Source of the DNA: Paenibacillaceae bacterium UBA6304
GTDB lineage: Bacteria; Bacillota; Bacilli; Paenibacillales; Paenibacillaceae
Direction of reading: 5' to 3'
NCBI GenBank assembly: GCA_002439285.1
Contig: DJTQ01000014.1
Location: 1 to 6,257 of the forward strand
DNA length: 6,257 nt
The position numbers and the translations under genes were made by a program. Below the pieces are notes generated by a model. That model was not told where the DNA came from. It ran no database searches and saw only the letters and a list, made by a program, of their open reading frames with translations. Below are positions 1 through 5,008 of this stretch, piece by piece (the stretch's first letter is position 1; each line of letters begins with the position of its first letter).

Positions 1-10
1 AGGCCAACCA

Positions 11-17
11 GGGGAGG
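11..17 (+). promoter_or_regulatory. Ribosome binding site for the amidoligase gene
   Basis: GGGGAGG lies 10 bases before the ATG at 28 and is a strong Shine-Dalgarno match. The reading frame stays open upstream to the window edge, so this site is the main reason for choosing ATG 28 as the start. A longer protein starting outside the window cannot be excluded. Confidence 0.7.
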
Positions 18-27
18 CATTGCTGTT

Positions 28-1614
28 ATGTCGGTGAATGTGAAACATGTGTTGAAGGTCCATCTGGAGCGCGGCGTGTTCCGGAACAGACTGCTTCGGG
101 CAATGGAGGCCCAGGGCGGACCCTATGGAGTACTGCATGATCCTGCTTTGCGAAGACAAGGGAACTCTGGGTCCTTATCCCAAGGAGAGGTAATCTGTTT
201 CGGTCCACCGGATGCCTATTTTGGGCAAGGGGTATGCGAATGGGCGATCAACGGCAATTTAAAAAGTTATCTGACCGCATCGCTATTAAAAAGAGATAAT
301 CGGCTAAGATCATCGGGCCTCTCCTCCTCATTGTCCAGCCGAAGAAGGCATTCCGGGGCGGGATTTCATAGACGATATGCGGTTAGCGTATTCCATTTGC
401 AGGCACTGGATGCCTCTCCAATTCAGCCAGGAGGAACGGTAATGCCTCTGCCTGGAAACAGAGCGGGAAACGAACTCGATCCGGATTCTATACTTTGGAA
501 AAGATTGGCCAAAACAGCGGTCAGGGCATTATACGCCTACGGGCTCGATCTGGGTGAAGTGGTTATTCATGCTGGAGAAGAGGGAAGATTCACGGTTGAA
601 GAAATGCATGCTTCTCCGGTTTATGGAGGGAATCGCGCAGCCAGGTTGATCGCGGAGGCCATGTCACGAATGCTTGCGGAGCAGGAGAAATCCGACCGAG
701 GTCTAGACCAAGCTAAGAGTTATAGTGCTAAGAATAAGCATAGAGCTGGAGCAGGATTAGATTCAAGCGCTAGATCTGATCCTGAATTTGGCCGAGAGAG
801 AGGCAGGGAGGGAGAGAAGGGGAGGCTGATCGGCATGGACCCCGAGTTCCTGCTCTTTGACGGCAGAACGGGGAAGGTAATCCCCGCATCGCGTTATTTG
901 GACCGGCGTGGGATCGCCGGCTGCGATGTGCTGCGCTACCGGGGACGCCGGCTGTTTCCGCTGGCCGAGCTGCGGCCCGAGCCGGGGAGCGAGCCGCGGG
1001 AATGCCTGCGCCATTTGTTGCGTGCATTCCGCTCGGCTCAGGCGGCGATTTCCGATGACGGGCTGCTCTGGCAGGCCGGCGGGATGCCGCAGCGCGGTTT
1101 TCCGCTTGGCGGACATCTGCATTTCAGCGGCATTCCGCTGACCGCCGAGCTGCTGCGTGCGCTAGATAACTATCTCGCGCTTCCGGTAGCGCTGCTGGAA
1201 GATAGCAAGAGTTCCCGGCGCCGTCCGGTATACGGCTTTCTGGGAGATTTCCGGCTGCAGAGCTACGACGACGACCTCCAGGGCTTCGAATACCGCACCC
1301 TTCCCAGCTTTCTGGTTTCACCGCTGGTGACCAAGGGAGTCGTGGCCATGGCAAGACTAATTAGCGAGGATATGACTAGTTTGCAAGAACGCCCGCTGCA
1401 GGAGGACAGGGTGTTCCATGCTTTTTACTCCGGAAACAAGGAGTTGCTGAGGCAGAGATGGGACCGTCTTGCCAAGGATATCGTCACCGCGCCTTCTTAT
1501 GCCAGATATGAAGAATATATCGCTCCATTCCTGGCTGCTGTACAGTCCGGGCGCAGTTGGGACGAATCGGTTGACATTCGGCGATCATGGAGACTGTATT
1601 CCGATTCCGTGTAG
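28..1614 (+). CDS. Putative amidoligase (phiEco32-like COOH-NH2 ligase type 2) with ATP-grasp-like N-terminal half
   Basis: The protein has 528 residues. The C-terminal half (about 266-520) carries the hallmarks of the phage phiEco32-like COOH-NH2 ligase type 2 family, a branch of the glutamine synthetase/glutamate-cysteine ligase fold that joins a carboxylate to an amine using ATP. Visible motifs are GMDPE (269-273), AELRPEP (313-319), GGHLHF (361-366) and FEYRTLPS (420-427); their acidic, His and Arg residues are the expected metal, nucleotide and substrate ligands. The N-terminal half is less clear. Residues about 160-200 (ALYAYGLDLGEVVIH, then VEEMHASP) resemble the last strands of YheC/YheD-type ATP-grasp domains, but the usual Asn of the EVNP-like motif is not present, so it may be degenerate. 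The halves are joined by a charged, low-complexity linker (about 228-265), and a Ser/Arg-rich patch lies near 95-110. No signal peptide or membrane segment is seen. The substrate is unknown; cell-wall or spore-related peptide modification is only a guess. mutS starts 87 bases downstream. Confidence 0.75.
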   Translation: MSVNVKHVLKVHLERGVFRNRLLRAMEAQGGPYGVLHDPALRRQGNSGSLSQGEVICFGPPDAYFGQGVCEWAINGNLKSYLTASLLKRDNRLRSSGLSSSLSSRRRHSGAGFHRRYAVSVFHLQALDASPIQPGGTVMPLPGNRAGNELDPDSILWKRLAKTAVRALYAYGLDLGEVVIHAGEEGRFTVEEMHASPVYGGNRAARLIAEAMSRMLAEQEKSDRGLDQAKSYSAKNKHRAGAGLDSSARSDPEFGRERGREGEKGRLIGMDPEFLLFDGRTGKVIPASRYLDRRGIAGCDVLRYRGRRLFPLAELRPEPGSEPRECLRHLLRAFRSAQAAISDDGLLWQAGGMPQRGFPLGGHLHFSGIPLTAELLRALDNYLALPVALLEDSKSSRRRPVYGFLGDFRLQSYDDDLQGFEYRTLPSFLVSPLVTKGVVAMARLISEDMTSLQERPLQEDRVFHAFYSGNKELLRQRWDRLAKDIVTAPSYARYEEYIAPFLAAVQSGRSWDESVDIRRSWRLYSDSV

Positions 1615-1659
1615 ACGTTGTTTGGAAGGGATATATACTCGTAAGCCTCCTTGCCTTTC

Positions 1660-1668
1660 TGTTATAAT
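1660..1668 (+). promoter_or_regulatory. Extended -10 promoter in front of mutS
   Basis: TGTTATAAT is a perfect TATAAT (1663-1668) preceded by the TG of an extended -10 element, as recognised by the main vegetative sigma factor. At the expected -35 distance (around 1640-1645, CGTAAG) there is no good hexamer, which is common when an extended -10 is present. A start of transcription would fall near 1675, giving mutS a leader of roughly 27 bases. Read-through from the gene upstream remains possible because no terminator is visible between them. Confidence 0.6.
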
Positions 1669-1690
1669 AGAGATCTATGAATGGTAATTT

Positions 1691-1695
1691 GGAGG
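1691..1695 (+). promoter_or_regulatory. Ribosome binding site that decides the mutS start
   Basis: GGAGG sits 6 bases before ATG 1702. An in-frame ATG at 1681 lies upstream of this site, has no Shine-Dalgarno sequence of its own at a proper distance, and would add seven residues (MVIWRLH) not typical of MutS. The start at 1702, giving MATYTPM, is therefore preferred. Confidence 0.85.
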
Positions 1696-1701
1696 TTACA
1701 C

Positions 1702-4500
1702 ATGGCTACCTATACGCCGATGATACAGCAATACTTGAGTGTTAAAGCCCAGGCACAGGATGCATTTCTCTTTTTCCGGCTTGGCGATTTTTATGAAATG
1801 TTTTTTGATGACGCCTTGTTGGCGTCAAAAGAATTGGAAATTACGCTGACCGGCCGGGAAGGCGGCATGGAAGACAAAATCCCGATGTGCGGCGTGCCCT
1901 ACCATTCGGCGGATAACTATATTCACCGGCTAATCGAGAAAGGTTACAAGGTCGCTATTTGCGAGCAAGTGGAAGATCCTGCCTCAGCCAAGGGCGTTGT
2001 CCGCCGGGAAATCGTGCGCGTGGTAACGCCCGGTACGGTTATGGAGGGCAAAACGCTAGGCGAACGAGCGAACAATTACATATTGTGCGTGACAGAGCGG
2101 AACGGTTTGATGGCACTGGCAACCTGTGATTTGTCGACCGGCGAGTTGTATGTCACTTCGGCTCCGTCCAGCAAAGAATGGCTTCGCGATGAAGTCGGGC
2201 TGTATGATCCGTCGGAAGTGATCGGGGATAAGGCTCTGTTGGAGTGGATTTCGGAGCAAGCCGCTCCGTTCGGTAAGGCGGTCGTATACACCCCTTGGTC
2301 CAAAGTGAAAGAGGAGGACAGCCGGGAGCAATTCGGCGAGTCGCAGTGGATCCGGCTGGACAATGAACGCAGAGACTGTATCGCTTTGCTCGTTGGCTAC
2401 CTGAGCGAAACACAAAAACGCTCGCTGGGCCAGCTAACCAAAATCTCTTCCTACGAGCCCGAGCAGTATATGATTCTGGATCCGTTCACCCGGCGGAATC
2501 TGGAACTCGTCGAGACCGTTCGGGAACGGTCGAAGAAAGGCTCGTTGCTATGGCTTCTGGACCGGACCGAAACGTCGATGGGCGCGCGGTTGCTACGGCG
2601 CTGGATTGATAAGCCGCTCCTGCAGCGGAGCCGGATCGAAGAGAGACTTGAAGCGGTGGAGGCGATGCATAGCGGGTTTATTTTACGGGAGGACCTTCGC
2701 CAGTCACTGATTGATATCTATGATTTGGAGCGGTTAACTGGACGAATCGCCTATGGCAGCGCGAACGGCCGGGATTTGATCGCCTTAAAGTCATCTCTGC
2801 TTCAGGTTCCTGCCATCAAAGAACTGTGTGCCGCATCCCCATCAAGTACGCTCCGGGGAATCGCGGACGGCATGGATGCCTGTTCCGACTTGGCCGATAT
2901 GATAGAATCGGCGATTGCGGACGAGCCCCCGGTTTCGGTCCGGGATGGCAATGTGATTAAAGCCGGGTACCATTCCCGGCTCGATGAGCTGCGTGAAGCC
3001 GGAAGCAACGGCAAGCGCTGGATCGCGGAGCTGGAGGCTTCGGAGCGCCAGGCAACCGGCATTAAGTCGCTGAAGATCGGCTACAACAAAGTGTTCGGTT
3101 ATTACATCGAAGTGACGAAATCAAATTTATCCGCACTGCCCGAAGGCCGTTATGAGCGGAAGCAAACGCTGGCCAATGCCGAGCGCTTCGTGACCCCCGA
3201 GCTGAAAGAGAAGGAGACCTTGATCCTGGAAGCGGAGGAGCAGATGGCGGATCTCGAATACCGGCTGTTTAACGAGCTTCGGGAACGCATAGCGGGAGAT
3301 ATTCAGCGACTGCAACGCCTTGCTGAACGAATCGCGGAAATCGACGTGCTTCGTTCCCTTGCCGCGGTTGCTTCCGAATGCGGCTTCGTGAAGCCGGTTC
3401 TGACCGATGGATTTGATCTGGTTGTCGAACAGGGACGTCATCCGGTGGTTGAATCCGTGATGAAGGATACCGCATTTATTTCCAACGGCACCAAGCTGAA
3501 GAGAGATGAGGCGGGCATTCTGCTCATTACCGGTCCTAACATGGCGGGGAAAAGCACTTACATGAGACAAGTGGCGCTCATCTCCATCCTGGCGCAAATC
3601 GGCAGTTTTGTTCCGGCCGCAAAAGCGGAGATCCCGCTGGTTGACCGCATCTTTACGCGGATCGGGGCCGCGGATGACCTGATTGGCGGACAGAGCACGT
3701 TTATGGTGGAAATGGCTGACATTCAAGTCATGACGGAAAAAGCGACGGCCCGCAGCCTGATCATCATCGACGAATTGGGCCGGGGCACTTCGACCAGCGA
3801 AGGCATGGCGATTGCGCAGGCCGTGATTGAATACGTTCACGATCATATCGGCTGCAAGGCGCTCGTTTCGACGCATTTTCACGAGCTAGCCCATTTGGAG
3901 AGCAGCTTGTCCGGGTTACGAAATTACCGGATGGCGGTTCAGGAAAGCGGAGATAAGGTGCATTTCCTCCGCAAATTGATCCCAGGTGCGGCCGATACGA
4001 GCTACGGTATCTATTGCGCACGGCTTGCCGGACTTCCCGGAGGTATTATTGAGCGTGCTTACGGCTTACTCCAAGGCTTCGAGCAAGCGGCTGCAGCTGT
4101 GACTGCCGGAGTGCACGAGGAAGTGGCAATAGCGCCGGCTGATAAAGATAATACCCGCGAACTGCCGGACAAGCAGGTCGGTGATAAGGGTGGAGTAATA
4201 GCTGGGGATTCGGATGGAGCAACATCTGGACTGGCCCCCTCCGATTTTTCTGTTCAAGAAAACGCAGCGGGTTTGTTGCTTAATCAGGATCAAAAGCAAG
4301 CTGAAATCGGGGAACAGGAAGTGGTCCAGTTATCGATCTTTGCGGACGAGCTTCCGGCCAAGAAGCCGAAACCTGCTCAGGAAGACCCCGCTCTCAGGCT
4401 AATCGTCAAAATGGTGAAGGATGCAGATTTGATGAATATGACGCCGCTGGAAGCTATGCAGCTGATTAATGAGCTGAAGCAAAAGGCAAGAAGCTTGTAG
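1702..4500 (+). CDS. mutS: DNA mismatch repair protein MutS
   Basis: This is a complete MutS of 932 residues, the ATPase that finds mismatches and small loops after replication and recruits MutL. The N-terminal domain has the mismatch-reading Phe-X-Glu motif (F30-Y31-E32 in GDFYEMF). The lever domain begins near 258 and the DNA clamp lies around 454-500 (KIGYNKVFGYYIEV). The ABC-type ATPase shows Walker A GPNMAGKST (611-619), the GGQSTFM segment (662-668), Walker B LIIIDE with D690-E691, the GRGTST loop (693-698) and the STHFHEL switch with H725. QLSIF at 876-880 matches the beta-clamp (DnaN) binding motif of Bacillus-type MutS, and residues about 895-932 form the helical C-terminal oligomerisation tail. 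Firmicute MutS proteins are usually about 850-870 residues; the extra length lies mainly in a polar, low-complexity linker (about 796-873) before the clamp motif. An extended -10 promoter and strong ribosome binding site precede it; no terminator is evident after it. Confidence 0.98.
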   Translation: MATYTPMIQQYLSVKAQAQDAFLFFRLGDFYEMFFDDALLASKELEITLTGREGGMEDKIPMCGVPYHSADNYIHRLIEKGYKVAICEQVEDPASAKGVVRREIVRVVTPGTVMEGKTLGERANNYILCVTERNGLMALATCDLSTGELYVTSAPSSKEWLRDEVGLYDPSEVIGDKALLEWISEQAAPFGKAVVYTPWSKVKEEDSREQFGESQWIRLDNERRDCIALLVGYLSETQKRSLGQLTKISSYEPEQYMILDPFTRRNLELVETVRERSKKGSLLWLLDRTETSMGARLLRRWIDKPLLQRSRIEERLEAVEAMHSGFILREDLRQSLIDIYDLERLTGRIAYGSANGRDLIALKSSLLQVPAIKELCAASPSSTLRGIADGMDACSDLADMIESAIADEPPVSVRDGNVIKAGYHSRLDELREAGSNGKRWIAELEASERQATGIKSLKIGYNKVFGYYIEVTKSNLSALPEGRYERKQTLANAERFVTPELKEKETLILEAEEQMADLEYRLFNELRERIAGDIQRLQRLAERIAEIDVLRSLAAVASECGFVKPVLTDGFDLVVEQGRHPVVESVMKDTAFISNGTKLKRDEAGILLITGPNMAGKSTYMRQVALISILAQIGSFVPAAKAEIPLVDRIFTRIGAADDLIGGQSTFMVEMADIQVMTEKATARSLIIIDELGRGTSTSEGMAIAQAVIEYVHDHIGCKALVSTHFHELAHLESSLSGLRNYRMAVQESGDKVHFLRKLIPGAADTSYGIYCARLAGLPGGIIERAYGLLQGFEQAAAAVTAGVHEEVAIAPADKDNTRELPDKQVGDKGGVIAGDSDGATSGLAPSDFSVQENAAGLLLNQDQKQAEIGEQEVVQLSIFADELPAKKPKPAQEDPALRLIVKMVKDADLMNMTPLEAMQLINELKQKARSL

Positions 4501-4572
4501 CGTTACCCGGATCTTGGGCATAGACTGAGCCGTCCTTATTCTGGCTACTGAGAATCGGCGACTGGCGCGATT

Positions 4573-4655
4573 GACCACTGACCACTGACTATTGATTACT
4601 GAGCACAGACTACTGAGCACAGACTACTGACCTCAAACTACTACTGACTACTGAC
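4573..4655. repeat. Degenerate 7-base tandem repeat (GACTACT-like)
   Basis: The stretch reads in steps of seven: GACCACT twice (4573-4586), GACTATT, GATTACT, GAGCACA, GACTACT, GAGCACA, GACTACT, GACCTCA, AACTACT (ending 4642), then after a 3-base phase shift (ACT) another GACTACT (4646-4652) and a final GAC. Three units are exact GACTACT and most others differ by one base. GAGCACA GACTACT occurs twice, making a higher-order 14-base unit. The form resembles heptanucleotide short tandem repeats known from some other bacterial genomes. It is non-coding, and copy number may vary by slippage. Confidence 0.85.
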
Positions 4656-4685
4656 GATGCAAGTATCTTAGCTCGGTCGTATGAG

Positions 4686-4712
4686 TAATAAGGGACTTTT
4701 AGGACGCTATTT
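4686..4712 (-). repeat. Repeat unit A
   Basis: Read on the minus strand, the unit begins AAATAGCGTCCTAAAAG and ends CCCTTATTA. It matches unit B at 20 of 27 positions. Its plus-strand end CGCTATTT (4705-4712) is the exact complement of the start of unit B, AAATAGCG (4737-4744), giving an 8-base stem in a transcript. Confidence 0.7.
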
Positions 4713-4736
4713 GTGTGATTTTCGATTTTAGGAAGG

Positions 4737-4763
4737 AAATAGCGGACTTTTAGGGTCTTATTT
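4737..4763 (-). repeat. Repeat unit B
   Basis: Read on the minus strand, the unit begins AAATAAGACCCTAAAAG and ends CCGCTATTT. It is the closest to unit C (21 of 27). The plus-strand segment GGACTTTTAGG (4744-4754) is an exact copy of the core of unit A (4693-4703). Confidence 0.7.
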
Positions 4764-4807
4764 TGCAGACGAAGCTTCTGATAACCGATTTTAAGCAAGA
4801 TGGAGAC

Positions 4808-4834
4808 AAATAAGAGCCCAAAATGCCCTTATTT
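4808..4834 (+). repeat. Repeat unit C
   Basis: The unit begins AAATAAGAGCCCAAAA and ends CTTATTT. Its two ends, AAATAAG and CTTATTT, are exact 7-base inverted repeats, so the unit can fold on its own. GAGCCC (4814-4819) can instead pair with GGGCTC (4843-4848) in the spacer that follows. Confidence 0.7.
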
Positions 4835-4858
4835 AGGAGCTAGGGCTCAAATTTAAGA

Positions 4859-4885
4859 AAATAAGGCCCCAAAAGACCGTAATAT
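4859..4885 (+). repeat. Repeat unit D
   Basis: The unit begins AAATAAGGCCCCAAAAG and continues ACCGTAATAT. The left two thirds match unit C closely, while the right end has drifted. Overall it matches unit C at 19 of 27 positions. Confidence 0.6.
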
Positions 4886-4891
4886 TGCAAA

Positions 4892-4897
4892 TACAAT
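4892..4897 (+). promoter_or_regulatory. Possible weak -10 element for mutL
   Basis: TACAAT differs from TATAAT by one base and lies in an AT-rich stretch about 115 bases before the mutL start. There is no good -35 hexamer at the right distance and no extended -10 TG, so this is only a candidate. The overlapping TATAAC at 4897-4902 is an equally weak alternative. Confidence 0.2.
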
Positions 4898-4917
4898 ATA
4901 ACAACTAGTCAAATGAT

Positions 4918-4942
4918 CCCGGTTCGAGTTTTTCGTGCCGGG
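4918..4942 (+). other. Small G+C-capped hairpin
   Basis: CCCGG (4918-4922) pairs with CCGGG (4938-4942), and inside it CGA (4925-4927) pairs with TCG (4933-4935) around a GTTTT loop, with a 2-by-2 internal mismatch. No T run follows, so it is not a standard terminator. Its role is unknown. Confidence 0.45.
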
Positions 4943-4946
4943 TTAC

Positions 4947-4968
4947 CAATTGGAATTCATGCCAATTG
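4947..4968 (+). other. 7-base-pair hairpin in the mutL leader
   Basis: CAATTGG (4947-4953) and CCAATTG (4962-4968) are perfect inverted repeats separated by eight bases. The stem ends 26 bases before the mutL Shine-Dalgarno site and sits just after the previous hairpin. It could shape the leader RNA or be a protein binding site; neither can be shown from sequence. Confidence 0.45.
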
Positions 4969-4994
4969 CTTATTAATCGCCGAGCAGGTGAGCA

Positions 4995-5000
4995 GGGAGG
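4995..5000 (+). promoter_or_regulatory. Ribosome binding site that supports the GTG start of mutL
   Basis: GGGAGG lies 8 bases before GTG 5009. No ATG in the mutL frame lies at a comparable place, and the protein read from this GTG begins exactly where MutL proteins normally begin, so this site fixes the start. Confidence 0.85.
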
Positions 5001-5008
5001 GAATCATC

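Larger units (their letters stand above)
4686..4885. repeat. Four-unit inverted repeat block (imperfect 200-base palindrome)
   Basis: Four related 27-base units (A-D) share the pattern AAATA, a variable stretch, CC(T/C)AAAA, a CC near position 19, and an A/T-rich end such as CTTATTT. A and B lie on the minus strand, C and D on the plus strand. The gaps A-B and C-D are both exactly 24 bases; the central B-C gap is 44 bases and contains the palindrome GAAGCTTC (4771-4778). The two arms therefore mirror each other. By my hand count, pairwise identity is 19-21 of 27 for A-B, B-C and C-D. No transposase or target-site duplication is seen; it may be a small non-autonomous element or a dispersed intergenic repeat. 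Confidence 0.75.
4501..5008. other. Repeat-filled mutS-mutL spacer without a credible gene
   Basis: The 508 bases between the two repair genes hold no reading frame with a recognisable product, codon pattern and ribosome binding site. From left to right there is about 70 bases of plain sequence with weak hints of the 7-base periodicity, the heptad array (4573-4655), a short unique stretch, the four-unit inverted repeat block (4686-4885), an AT-rich stretch, two small hairpins (4918-4968), and the mutL ribosome binding site. I see no G+C-rich stem followed by a T run that would serve as a terminator for mutS. Confidence 0.8.

Noticed and set aside
763..1122. Minus-strand open frame of 119 codons
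   Set aside because: It is antisense to the conserved amidoligase domain and lies in G+C-rich sequence where stops are rare by chance.
1651..1656. TTGCCT as a -35 element for mutS
   Set aside because: It is only six bases from the TATAAT; a spacing of about 17 is needed.
1469..1687. Small plus-strand open frame bridging the amidoligase gene and mutS
   Set aside because: It overlaps the amidoligase C-terminus in another frame, has no ribosome binding site of note, and no recognisable product.
1681..1701. Upstream in-frame ATG as the mutS start
   Set aside because: It precedes the GGAGG at 1691-1695, which is ideally placed for ATG 1702, and adds residues not typical of MutS.
3127..3882. Long open frame of 251 codons on the minus strand
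   Set aside because: It lies fully antisense to the best-conserved part of mutS, its protein has no recognisable motif, and it has the composition of a shadow frame.
4573..4655. CRISPR array
   Set aside because: Units are 7 bases long with no unique spacers, unlike CRISPR repeats of about 25-40 bases separated by spacers.
4399..4798. Two overlapping minus-strand open frames across the end of mutS and the repeats
   Set aside because: They run through the heptad array and repeat units A and B, show no homology, and overlap the conserved mutS tail.
4918..4942. Rho-independent terminator for mutS
   Set aside because: The stem is short and interrupted, is more than 400 bases past the stop codon, and no T run follows.
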